64,000 nt of DNA from Haloferula sp. BvORR071 (GTDB lineage Bacteria > Verrucomicrobiota > Verrucomicrobiia > Verrucomicrobiales > Akkermansiaceae): contig NZ_BATP01000019.1 of assembly GCF_000739615.1 (NCBI RefSeq), forward strand, positions 62,001 through 126,000. Reading direction: 5' to 3'. The notes beneath the pieces were generated by a model. It was not told where the DNA came from and made no database searches. It was given only the letters and a program-made list of their open reading frames with translations. Positions within the stretch are counted from its first letter, which is position 1; the number at the start of each line of letters is the position of its first letter. The position numbers were made by a program, and so were the translations under genes. Positions 10,353 to 19,292 of the stretch are shown here, piece after piece.

Positions 10353-11759
10353 TCAATTGTCCTCCATGATCACCCGCACCTCGTCGGTCGAAGCCCCCGC
10401 AAAGAACACAATCTTCACCGTGCGACGGTCTTTGGAAAGCTGCACGTAGTCCGGAGGATTGCGCCCCTGATCCAGCTCAATCCCGCGGAAGCGCGAAGAC
10501 CACGACACCGTTGCGAAGAGTTCATCACTCTTCTCCAAGGTATCCCGCAGGCAACTGATCCCCACCACCGGGCTGTCGAAGGTCACCTCACCCTCGAAGG
10601 GCAGGAAATGATCCGGTGGCCAAGTCCCCTTTGGGTCAAAGCGCAGAATTACACTGCGCAAGCGCTTTTCGGGCACCGGCAGGATCGTCTCCGGCGTCCG
10701 GTCAAAAGTTCCCGGCAAGTCGCCTGGCCCGGTGACCTCCACCGCGATCGGGCGATTGAAGATCACGCCGCGCTTTTCAGGAATCACCAGCACATGGTCG
10801 TCGCTTTCCATCACTGCGACCTTCTCGGGCACATCCGGATCCGCGGGCACCACCGCCCCCTTGGTTGCAATAATTCCAGAAGCCAAGGCCCAAGTCTTCT
10901 TGAACTCCAGCGGCTCGAAGTCCACCGGCTTGAGCGCCTCCTCCTTCTTCGAGGAAGTCACCGCCTCGCCCTTCTCCAGAAGCAGCTTCTCGCTGCCTTT
11001 CTTGACCTCAACCGCGCCATCCAGCACCACGAACTCCGAGCGCCCGTCGGCAGTCGTAGAGACGCCGAAGGAAGTCCCCAAGTCCTTCAACGACGCGGAC
11101 GCCGTGCGCACCTGGAAACCATGCGCATCCTCAGGACACCAAGCATTCAGGCGGCCCGATTCGAGCACGATCTCCATCGCCGATACCACCTCGAAGGCCA
11201 CTGGCGCCTCCACTGCCACCACCGCGCCATTGGTGAACTCCAAGCGCATCAGGCCGCTCTTCTCCTCGATCCGGCTACCCTCGTGCACCGCCGTGCTACC
11301 CAAGGCCACGCCATCCTTGCCGAGCTTGGTCATGGTCGCCACCTGCACCCTGGCAACGCTACCGCTGCCAGTAGGCACCGGCGGCTTCAGCGCCATGGGC
11401 ACCGCCGCCAGCATCAGCACCGCGGCAATCGCCAGCGACTTCACTACCCGGCGCTTGATCACACGGCGCTTCACCTGGCCGACGAAGGCGAACTCGCCCT
11501 CGTTCGCCAGCTTTGCCACATGCGCCGCGGTCCGCTCCGCGAAATCAGTATCACACACCTCACAATGAGCCAGCGCCCGCGAGACGGCGAAGTGGTCCGC
11601 CACCATCCGCAGGAGATCCGGCCGCCCCTCCAACATCGAGTGCAGACGCTTGCGGCCCGCCTCATCCAGCGCACCCTCTTGCAGCAGTTCCAGCAGCTCG
11701 ATCAGTTCGTCGGGAAGGTCCATCAGCTTGTCTGGTAGGTCCTCGTCCATCCTCTTCAT
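10353..11759 (-). CDS. FecR-domain transmembrane regulator (anti-sigma-like)
   Basis: The start at 11759 (MKRMDEDLP) overlaps the stop of the upstream sigma gene in an ATGA arrangement, which decides against the longer reading frame. The 468-residue protein has a cytoplasmic N-terminal domain (about 1-95), one membrane segment (VKSLAIAAVLMLAAVPMAL, about 102-122), a FecR domain (about 140-270) and a C-terminal beta-rich domain. FecR proteins transmit a periplasmic signal to a partner ECF sigma factor, here almost certainly the translationally coupled one. Downstream lies the sulfatase gene, which fits regulation of glycan use. Confidence 0.88.
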   Translation of the reverse strand: MKRMDEDLPDKLMDLPDELIELLELLQEGALDEAGRKRLHSMLEGRPDLLRMVADHFAVSRALAHCEVCDTDFAERTAAHVAKLANEGEFAFVGQVKRRVIKRRVVKSLAIAAVLMLAAVPMALKPPVPTGSGSVARVQVATMTKLGKDGVALGSTAVHEGSRIEEKSGLMRLEFTNGAVVAVEAPVAFEVVSAMEIVLESGRLNAWCPEDAHGFQVRTASASLKDLGTSFGVSTTADGRSEFVVLDGAVEVKKGSEKLLLEKGEAVTSSKKEEALKPVDFEPLEFKKTWALASGIIATKGAVVPADPDVPEKVAVMESDDHVLVIPEKRGVIFNRPIAVEVTGPGDLPGTFDRTPETILPVPEKRLRSVILRFDPKGTWPPDHFLPFEGEVTFDSPVVGISCLRDTLEKSDELFATVSWSSRFRGIELDQGRNPPDYVQLSKDRRTVKIVFFAGASTDEVRVIMEDN

Positions 11760-12280
11760 GCTTCTTTTACCTTGGTCCTCAGGCAGCCCGCCAGTGCTTG
11801 GCGGGCATGGAATAACATTTTCCTCACCGCCGCCGGCTTCATCGCAAACTCCCGCCCGATCTCCTCGGACTTCCGGTCGTGGTAGTAGTGCTGCTCCACC
11901 ACCCCGCGCGCCCGCTCCGAGAGGACCTTCAGACATTCCCGCAGGGCCTCCCGGCGCGTGGAGAGATCACTGATCTCCCCCGCCTCCGGCCCGCCGGGCT
12001 CCGCATTCAGCAATAAAGTCGTCAGATTCTCGTCCAAGAGCCGCTGGCGGCGGTTTAGCTTCGCGGTCTCGTTCTGCACCAGATTGCGCGCAATCGTCCG
12101 CAGCCAAGCCCCGGGATTCTCCACCCGCCCGGCATCGCCCCACTTGCGGTAGGCCACCAGGAAGGTGTCCTGCGCCATGTCATCCACCCACGCCGGGCTT
12201 ACCCCCAGCCCTTGGATGAAATACCGCAGGCTGGCGTGATGCTCGGCAACAACGCTCGTGAATTCCTTGAGATCCGGCAT
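11756..12280 (-). CDS. ECF sigma factor (FecI-like), FecR partner
   Basis: The 174-residue protein has region 2 (AWVDDMAQDTFLVAYRKW, about 30-47) and region 4 (LSERARGVVEQHYYHDRKSEEIGREF followed by AVRKMLFHARQALAG). The stop overlaps the start of the FecR gene by ATGA, so the two are made in balance. This is the first gene of the sigma-FecR-sulfatase set and its promoter should lie in 12281-12461. Confidence 0.9.
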   Translation of the reverse strand: MPDLKEFTSVVAEHHASLRYFIQGLGVSPAWVDDMAQDTFLVAYRKWGDAGRVENPGAWLRTIARNLVQNETAKLNRRQRLLDENLTTLLLNAEPGGPEAGEISDLSTRREALRECLKVLSERARGVVEQHYYHDRKSEEIGREFAMKPAAVRKMLFHARQALAGCLRTKVKEA

Positions 12281-12461
12281 GGGATTTTTGAATCGGGGCG
12301 GGCCCTTTCAAAGCAGTGTCACGGACCCACTTGACGTTCCCCCCGATGACCGAAAAATCCCAAACAATCTCACCCCACACTTTCACGCCCCCCCAAAGGC
12401 GCCAGCCCCCAACTTCCCCTCGCTGACCAGGTTAAAAATTGGTGCTTAATAATCAGTAATT

Positions 12462-13142
12462 TCAGGGAGCCGCCGCCGGCCGCTTCGAGTCCTTGCAGGT
12501 CATGATCCGCGGCCGCCCCGACGGCGGATCCACATACGCAAACATCAAATACCGCCCGCCCGGCACGAAGCGCAGCATGCTCTCGCTGGCCGTCGCCCAG
12601 CTATTGTCCTTCTGCGGAAACTGGAACACCACCGGTGCCATGTTGAATTCGTCCCGCCCTTCCGGTCGCGCCATGCTGTGGGTCGTCCCCGGCTTGAGCA
12701 GGATCTTGCTCTGCCCGACCACGAAGCGAATCTCCTGCTGATGCAGGTTCGCCACGAAGGCCCCGCCATCCGGCAGGGTCTTGGCCGAATCCTCGACCAC
12801 CAGCACCCGCCACGGAATCTCCGCGCCCTTCTCCGCCGGCAGGAAGACCAGGATCGCGGCATTCATTCCCGCTGGCACCTTCGCCACCGCCGCGGGCTTC
12901 TTGTCCGCCTGCGAAAGGAAGCTCATCGCCTCGCCCTTCGCGAAGCAGGCCTTCTCCTCCGAAAGCGTCGCCACCGGCACCTCGCAGGCCAACTCCGCGC
13001 CATCCGCCGCCAGATTGACCAAGGCCGGCACCGCCGGATTGCCCTCCAGCGCGAGGAAGCGGCAGCTCACTTTGCGATCATTGCCACTGCCCGCGGCAAG
13101 ACACGTGATGGGAAACAGCAGCAGTAAAAAGAAAGCACGCAT
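12462..13142 (-). CDS. secreted protein of unknown function
   Basis: ATG 13142 is chosen because it starts a signal peptide (MRAFFLLLLFPITCLAAG). The remaining 226-residue chain has no membrane segment and resembles other small exported proteins near Verru_Chthon cassettes, but no family is recognised. It lies 112 bp downstream of the cassette-A-like gene on the same strand, so a shared transcript and role at the cell surface are plausible. Confidence 0.65.
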   Translation of the reverse strand: MRAFFLLLLFPITCLAAGSGNDRKVSCRFLALEGNPAVPALVNLAADGAELACEVPVATLSEEKACFAKGEAMSFLSQADKKPAAVAKVPAGMNAAILVFLPAEKGAEIPWRVLVVEDSAKTLPDGGAFVANLHQQEIRFVVGQSKILLKPGTTHSMARPEGRDEFNMAPVVFQFPQKDNSWATASESMLRFVPGGRYLMFAYVDPPSGRPRIMTCKDSKRPAAAP

Positions 13143-13253
13143 GGGTTTTGAAACTAGTCTTTGTCGGGACATGGCAGAAGCCACGGATGAACACTAATGG
13201 ACACGGATGGAAGACAGGAAGGTCCTCGGAACGGAATTCTTCATTCGTGGCTC

Positions 13254-16200
13254 CTAAACCTCCTTGGGATTGAGCCAACGGAAAGAAACAATCTGGAAAC
13301 GCCTGCCGAATTTCTTGTTCGCATCGGTCTGCAGCGCCGCCACCTGCGTCTCGACTGCCTCATGGCTATCGATCCATTCCGGAAAGCGCTGCACCACCGC
13401 CTCACAGGTCACCGCCGCCAGGACCTTGCCATTCGCATCCAGTGCCTCGCCGTAGCCGCGGATCGTAAAGGTATCCGAGCGCGGCGTGGCCGCATTCCCC
13501 AGCACGTTCAGCAGATCCGCCTGGCTGAGATAGCCCGGTGCCCCCTGATAGCTTGAGCCCACACCCGCAGCCGGATTCGCATACTTGTAGTCCACCACCT
13601 GGCCACTGCCGATCTCATACCCGGCATTGGCCGTCACCGCAGTGTCACGATTAAGGTCGCTATCATCGATCGCCTGCTGCAAGGCCCCACGTTGCGCCTT
13701 TTCATCGCTACCGACCTGGCGGTTTACAAATTCCGCCATCGACAGGAAAGGGCCCCGCAGGCGCACCTGCTCGACGATGTTCTTCGCCAGTTTCTCCAGC
13801 TGCTTGTCATCATACTCCCGCGGCCCGAGCCAATAGGCAGTCCCCGGTGCGGCACCGCCATCCACCGAGGGTGAATCCGGCAGCCGCAAGCGGCTGATCC
13901 GCGAGCTGCCATCCTTCACCGCGTTGAGATTGCCCAGCGCGGACGTATTGCCTGCGGGATTGATCAGGTTGCACAGCGCTTCCGGATCGTGCACGGAGGC
14001 CAGCATCGCCTTCCACGCCGGCACCGAGGTCGAATTGATGTTGAAGGCCCCCTGCATCATCTGCCAGGCGCTCGCCTTGGTATAGGCTTCCGGCGTTCCC
14101 AGCATGTCCGTGAAGGCGGACACCGGCCGCGCTCCCGCGGCATGATAGGCCAGCCTGGGATCGCCCAGGCCTTTGCCATTCGCAAGCTCCTCACCCAAGG
14201 CAAGCGCCGTCTTGCCACCGCCGAAGGGACCCGACTGTTCACCCAGACCGGAGAAGTAGAAGCGGTCATACAGCGCCAGGTTCAGCAGGAAGGAATGATC
14301 GAGATAATTGCCACCACTCCCACCTTGGACGATCCGGTCCGGTGCCAGCAGCGGATGTGCCCACGAGTTGCCGATCGGCTGCGCAAAACGCGGCAGGTAG
14401 CCCGACGAACCACCCGGGTTCCCGCCATTCAGGCTCGCCAGCGACTGCACCGGCCCCAGCGGAATGTCATACTGAACCCCGAACTTCGAGCCATAGAGAC
14501 TGGAGTGCCCGGTGATGAAATTCGAGCGGTCCTGCTGGTCGATCTGCAAGAGGTTTGATGTCCCCTGCCCCAGCTCCAGCATCTGCAAGTCCACCTCGTG
14601 CGAATGATTGGCGGCGTGCTCGGTCACGATCTTCTCCGCAGACGCCCCAATGTTCGCGTGTGCGAAGCACCATGGCTTGGTCGCCAGCCGGCCGTCCTTG
14701 GTGCTGGCGTCGCGCGCACCGGAGGTCACCTTCGCCTGCGCGCTCAGCAGGGCGAAGGGCTTGGCATTCACGATGTCTTTGATCTGCCGCGTCGAGTGAT
14801 CGAGCATGTCGACGCCCATGACCGCCCCGGTCTTCGGGAAGCGCAGGGTCTGGTTCTTGCCCAGGATGCTGTCCTGCAAGCCGGTCGGGCTCTCGTAATT
14901 CATCTCGATCGTGCTGATCGTGGTCACCGCGCTGGATGTACCGGTGCTCCCCGCCATGCGGATCACGAACTTGTTGCCGCTGCTGTTAGACTCGCTCAGC
15001 GGTGCGAACTGCACGTGGATTCTATCATCGCGCGCCAGCCCCAGACAGGACTCCCAGTGGCCGTTCTCCTTGTTGCCGTCGATCTTCTTCGCACCCGCCA
15101 GCCAGTCGCAGTCAAAACCGATGCCGTCACCGCGCCAGCCTGGGATCGCATCGATATTGCTGGTGATCCCGGTATCGACATAAATGTCCCAGAACTTCCG
15201 GTCCGCGAGATCCTGCGCATAGGTCCGGCTGGGATCGATGTACGGCGAGAACATCTTCACCTCGCCCGGCAGCATGCGGAAGGTCGTGGATCCCGGCTTG
15301 TTGTTGAGCTTCGTCTTCAGGTTCATCCCGAAAATCTTGCCCTTACCCTCGGTGTCGTTGTCTGCATACATCGTCTCCAGCGGCACCAGCCCGCTGCTCT
15401 GCGGCAGACCATTGCGGAAGATCTGCATCGCGAAAGGCACATGCACGAACTCGATCCGCAAATTCCGGAACTCCAGCGCCACATTGTATGGATTGTGCAG
15501 CGTCACCACCGGCGTGTAGAGCAGGTGCAAATCATACTTATACTTGGTGCCGCGGAAATGGCCGTCCTGCGGACCATGGAGATTTCCCGCGCTATCCGGC
15601 ACCACCGTCGCCACGTCGCCGGGCCCGAAGGCCGGATAGCTGTAGATATCCCGCGCCACCAAGCTGAACAGCATCTGCACCTTGGCGATCGTCGGCGTCA
15701 GCACCACTCCCGCCGGCGGCTTGCGGTTCATCACCAGGCTAGGCGGATTGCCCGTCGATGACTGCCAACCGGTCGGCGTGAAGGCCTTCAACAGCGGCAC
15801 CCCGGCGGTGTTGCTGATGCGGTCGCGATAGGCGCGGCCGAATTGATGCAGTGATTCCCAGCGCGGATCAGAGGGAGCCTCCGCCGTGCTCATGCCCAGG
15901 CAGGTATTGTAGACCCCCTTGCCCGCATACGCCGAAGGCAGGCTGCTCCCATTCGCCAGGAGCTGGAAGTCCTGCTTCAGACCACCGTGCGCCGTATCGG
16001 TGAAAAGCCCCTGCGACTGCGTGGTCACATCATGAAACAGCGGCTCCATCGCCGCCCGCACCCCCGGTGCCAGCTCATCGCCACCCACGCCGAAGGTCTG
16101 CCGCGTGATGCCCTTCCGCAGCGTCGCATACTGCGAAGACTCTGCCTCGAACATCTCGCGGCCCAAGCCATCCAGTCCCGCAATCATCTCGCTCGCCGGG

Positions 16201-16886
16201 CGCTCTCCTGCACCTAGCTGTTGCGTGCGGTCCGCCTGCGTCTCCGCCTTCTTGCGATGCGGCGTATCGATCCGCGCCTTCAGGCCCTCGTCCATCGCAG
16301 CCCATGCCAGATTCCCCTCGCGCTTGCCGACTGGCAGCCTGGCCACCAGCACCCGGCTCTCTTTCGGCGCGCTCTTGCCCAAGGTCCCCTCACCCCACAG
16401 CGTCACCGGCGCCTTCGGCTCCTTGCGCGCGAACTCCGTCTGCCGCGGCGCCGCAGCATCCGCATCGGACACCAACCAGGTCCGGAACTTCTTCGCCTTC
16501 TCCTGCTCCGAGTAGTCGCTGGCATTCGGCGGTGAAGTCGCCTTGATCTCCCACGAATTCCACACCCCCGTGAGCTGCGGACAGGCAATCTTCTCATCCA
16601 ATATCCCCGCCCGCGCCGTCACCCGCTGGTCCGGTCCCGCAGCCTTCTGCAGCTGCCCGATCGCCAGCATCAGCGACAGCCGCGCGTTCGCCCGCGCCTC
16701 CGCCATCGCCTGATCCCGCTCGCTACTACGCAAACTGATCGATGATAGCGATAGCAGCGCTATCGCCAGCAGGGTGATCAGCACCATCAGCGCCATCGAG
16801 ATCACCAGCGCAAAGCCACGGTTCTCTCGGAATTTCTTGGGGGTTTTCACTTGGGTTTTGAGAATCCTGACCCTCATAGCAGTCAT
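13254..16886 (-). CDS. Verru_Chthon cassette protein A-like, prepilin-type N-terminus
   Basis: This 1210-residue protein begins with a basic stretch and a type-IV-pilin/PilX-like hydrophobic helix (RGFALVISMALMVLITLL, about 23-50). It ends with FGRRFQIVSFRWL, as recalled for the TIGR02600 Verru_Chthon cassette A family. That family occurs in Verrucomicrobiota next to small prepilin-like B, C and D proteins, which are not visible here. Start options are ATG 16886 or ATG 16877; neither has a strong ribosome binding site. Function is unknown; a pseudopilus-linked export role is inferred from the helix. Confidence 0.8.
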   Translation of the reverse strand: MTAMRVRILKTQVKTPKKFRENRGFALVISMALMVLITLLAIALLSLSSISLRSSERDQAMAEARANARLSLMLAIGQLQKAAGPDQRVTARAGILDEKIACPQLTGVWNSWEIKATSPPNASDYSEQEKAKKFRTWLVSDADAAAPRQTEFARKEPKAPVTLWGEGTLGKSAPKESRVLVARLPVGKREGNLAWAAMDEGLKARIDTPHRKKAETQADRTQQLGAGERPASEMIAGLDGLGREMFEAESSQYATLRKGITRQTFGVGGDELAPGVRAAMEPLFHDVTTQSQGLFTDTAHGGLKQDFQLLANGSSLPSAYAGKGVYNTCLGMSTAEAPSDPRWESLHQFGRAYRDRISNTAGVPLLKAFTPTGWQSSTGNPPSLVMNRKPPAGVVLTPTIAKVQMLFSLVARDIYSYPAFGPGDVATVVPDSAGNLHGPQDGHFRGTKYKYDLHLLYTPVVTLHNPYNVALEFRNLRIEFVHVPFAMQIFRNGLPQSSGLVPLETMYADNDTEGKGKIFGMNLKTKLNNKPGSTTFRMLPGEVKMFSPYIDPSRTYAQDLADRKFWDIYVDTGITSNIDAIPGWRGDGIGFDCDWLAGAKKIDGNKENGHWESCLGLARDDRIHVQFAPLSESNSSGNKFVIRMAGSTGTSSAVTTISTIEMNYESPTGLQDSILGKNQTLRFPKTGAVMGVDMLDHSTRQIKDIVNAKPFALLSAQAKVTSGARDASTKDGRLATKPWCFAHANIGASAEKIVTEHAANHSHEVDLQMLELGQGTSNLLQIDQQDRSNFITGHSSLYGSKFGVQYDIPLGPVQSLASLNGGNPGGSSGYLPRFAQPIGNSWAHPLLAPDRIVQGGSGGNYLDHSFLLNLALYDRFYFSGLGEQSGPFGGGKTALALGEELANGKGLGDPRLAYHAAGARPVSAFTDMLGTPEAYTKASAWQMMQGAFNINSTSVPAWKAMLASVHDPEALCNLINPAGNTSALGNLNAVKDGSSRISRLRLPDSPSVDGGAAPGTAYWLGPREYDDKQLEKLAKNIVEQVRLRGPFLSMAEFVNRQVGSDEKAQRGALQQAIDDSDLNRDTAVTANAGYEIGSGQVVDYKYANPAAGVGSSYQGAPGYLSQADLLNVLGNAATPRSDTFTIRGYGEALDANGKVLAAVTCEAVVQRFPEWIDSHEAVETQVAALQTDANKKFGRRFQIVSFRWLNPKEV

Positions 16887-17345
16887 CGCATTGTAGATAC
16901 AGTGCGTTTTTGATGAAAAATTCCCGCCAACTTATCTGCACTTTTCCCCCAACCTCCTGGAATTCATTAACTTGACAGTAGGAAGCGCGGCTAAAAAGCC
17001 GCCGAACGGTCCCCGCCTGCCCGCCTCAACCGGCGCTTTCCATCGGCATTTCCTCTCCGTTTCCGCGTGTTCGGTCTATTCCGCGGTTAGGCTTCGGCTA
17101 TTCAAATCCGCGACCCAGCTTGCGCCATCCCCCCGCTTTTCCCGAAAACTTAACACTGAAACACAAGCTCCTACCTTCCCCCGGCTGGAGATCCGGAGAA
17201 TCAGGTGCCCGGAATCTTTGAGATGGGATGGGATGAGGTGAACCAACCCAAGCTCTTCAGCCTGGTACCCTATCCATCAAATCCATCCCCGTCCCTCTTC
17301 CTAGCCCTCAAACGATACTTTTACAGTAGAACGCTCAAAGGTGGA
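16887..17345. other. 459-bp intergenic region with no supported gene
   Basis: This gap separates the start of the Verru_Chthon A-like gene from the 3' end of the GH76 gene, both on the minus strand. It must hold the promoter of the former. Short open frames on both strands show no family resemblance. No strong hairpin or repeat was noticed. Confidence 0.5.
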
Positions 17346-18458
17346 TCACTGCGACCCCTCCTTCTTGACCGCCTCAGTCGGAGGAACCGCCTGTAGGATC
17401 ACGACCGCGCTACTACAGCCCCATGCATGCCTCACGCCCGGGGGCGTCGGCTTCGGCCAAGCGCACCAAGAGAGATTATCCTCCGCACGACGGGCTTGCC
17501 AAGCGGCCTCGGCATTCTTCTGCAACCATGGCTCGAAGGTCGCCTGCTGCTTGCGATCCTTCATGTAGCGGGCAATCCAACGGACCCCGATTCCATTGAA
17601 CCCACCACCGTCGCCACCTTCCCCGGAAGCCGGCAGGTAGCCATCCCTGCACATGTTGTTCATGGTGTAGGTAGCAGCAAGTTGCGCATCCTCATTGTAA
17701 CCGAGCAAGTTCGCCGCTCCGACAAAGGTCCCCTGGTTGTAGGTGAGCGCGAAAGCACCGATCTTCCCGCCAACATGAATGTTGTCGGAAACTTTCCCCG
17801 TCTTCGCGTCGAACAAGGTGGCGCGTTCCCACAAGAATAGCTCCTTTGCTTTGGCGGTGTAGGAGGCATCCTTTGTCGCCAGACCGAGCAGGAAGGCCGC
17901 GATCGCACCCGGACCGTTCACGCAGGCATTCTTCGACTTGTTGTCGGTCTTCCACCACAGGCCACCACCGAGGTCGGGAGAGATCGCCCTCTTGTAGCAA
18001 AGGTCGAAGTTCTTCTTCGCCACGGTGAGATATTCGGCGTTCTTCGTCACCAGGTTCGCCCTCGTGCAGGCAATGACCATCCACATGATGTCATCGTTGA
18101 AATCGTTGCGCTCCCAGGTTTCGCCATGCTTGGCGATGAAACCCCGGAACAACTCGTCGAACATCACGAGTTGCTTCTTATTCTGAGTCCGGGCGTAAAC
18201 ATCCAGCACCATCTCCAGCATCTCCGCCTGCATCCAGAAATCGGCCCTGCCGCCGTCACTCTTCTTGATGTGCCAGCCCTGCCCGTTCTCCAACTTGTAG
18301 AAGGCCTTGGTATGGGCGTCAAAGATAGCATCCGAATCCGCAGGGGTAAAGGCCTGCACCCGCCCGCCAGCCAATGCGAAGCAGGCCCCGGCGAACCAAA
18401 AGAAACGGATCTTGGACGTCGTGGCTGAGGTTTGGTTGGAGGTGGAAGCAAGCTTCAT
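17346..18458 (-). CDS. glycoside hydrolase family 76, alpha-1,6-mannanase-like
   Basis: The 370-residue protein has an N-terminal signal segment (FWFAGACFALAGGRVQA, about 20-36) and an alpha-helical barrel. The family's paired catalytic aspartates are seen as FNDDIMWM at D122-D123. Further GH76 features are GGLWWKTDNKSKNACVNGP and GGDGGGFNGIGVRWIARYM. GH76 enzymes cleave alpha-1,6-mannan backbones, so this suggests use of fungal or algal mannan. The length is normal for a single-domain member. A response regulator gene lies 66 bp upstream on the same strand. Confidence 0.88.
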   Translation of the reverse strand: MKLASTSNQTSATTSKIRFFWFAGACFALAGGRVQAFTPADSDAIFDAHTKAFYKLENGQGWHIKKSDGGRADFWMQAEMLEMVLDVYARTQNKKQLVMFDELFRGFIAKHGETWERNDFNDDIMWMVIACTRANLVTKNAEYLTVAKKNFDLCYKRAISPDLGGGLWWKTDNKSKNACVNGPGAIAAFLLGLATKDASYTAKAKELFLWERATLFDAKTGKVSDNIHVGGKIGAFALTYNQGTFVGAANLLGYNEDAQLAATYTMNNMCRDGYLPASGEGGDGGGFNGIGVRWIARYMKDRKQQATFEPWLQKNAEAAWQARRAEDNLSWCAWPKPTPPGVRHAWGCSSAVVILQAVPPTEAVKKEGSQ

Positions 18459-18524
18459 GATTCGGAAGTAAAATTGAGGATCCTTTACCCTGCGGCTACC
18501 GCAATCGGGAAGGCCTCCCTAATA

Positions 18525-19148
18525 CTAGCGCCCGCAGAATTTAATTGCAGCTTCCGTCCGGGAACGAACGTGAAGCTTCAAATAAATACGCTTCAGGTGA
18601 AAGCGAACAGTATCAGTTGATACGTCCAGGCGTGTAGCGATCTCCTTGTTACTGAGCCCGAAGGCCACCAATTCCAGCACATACTTCTCGCGAACCGTTA
18701 GAGTCTCCAACTCGCCGGAGAACGATGACTGGTTCCTGAAATACTGGAATACCTTGCGGGCGACCTCTCTGCTCAAAGGGGCTCCTCCCCTGCCCACCTC
18801 GCGGATCGCGGTCAGCAATTCCTCGGGAGCAGAGCGCTTCAGCAGGTAGCCGGAAGCCCCTGCCCGCAGTGCCGCGAAAATCTGATCCGGGTCCTCATCT
18901 GCCGTCACCATGATCACCAGGACATGAGGCATCAGCATCTTCAGCTCGGCGACACACTCGATCCCGGACTTGGCCGGAAGCTGGATGTCCATGAGAACCA
19001 CCGCGGGGGCACGGCGCGGCAAAACCTCCAGCGCGTCCTCCGCCGTTTGGCAGACCGCCACGCACTCAAATTCGCTCGAAAGCTCGATGATACTCCTGAG
19101 CACTTCACGTGTTGTCCTCCTACTTTCTACAATGGCAACCTTGATCAT
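18525..19148 (-). CDS. NarL/FixJ-type response regulator
   Basis: The 207-residue protein has a receiver domain (1-120) with phospho-acceptor D54 (VVLMDIQLP), T82 and K104, then a LuxR-type helix-turn-helix (TVREKYVLELVAFGLSNKEIA, about 150-200). The N-terminal acidic pocket is incomplete: the strand reads IVESRRTT, so E8 is followed by serine, where most receivers have a second acidic residue for Mg2+. No histidine kinase is adjacent. It sits between the GH76 gene and the beta-strand-repeat gene and may control one of them. Confidence 0.9.
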   Translation of the reverse strand: MIKVAIVESRRTTREVLRSIIELSSEFECVAVCQTAEDALEVLPRRAPAVVLMDIQLPAKSGIECVAELKMLMPHVLVIMVTADEDPDQIFAALRAGASGYLLKRSAPEELLTAIREVGRGGAPLSREVARKVFQYFRNQSSFSGELETLTVREKYVLELVAFGLSNKEIATRLDVSTDTVRFHLKRIYLKLHVRSRTEAAIKFCGR

Positions 19149-19292
19149 ATCCGAGTCTGTTCCTATGCCATTTCAGGCTGCATGCTCCGGATCCCTGAAG
19201 GGAAAGGGTGGCGGCCCGGAACCCGACCGGACCGCCACTTTGTTCCTGAATACCCACCCAGGAATCGGAGAAACTCTCCAAATTTCGCTAGC

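Noticed and set aside
7877-10369. 830-codon plus-strand open frame opposite the sulfatase gene
   Set aside because: Translation is Arg/His/Ile-rich with no family resemblance and runs antisense to a clear sulfatase; it is a high-GC shadow.
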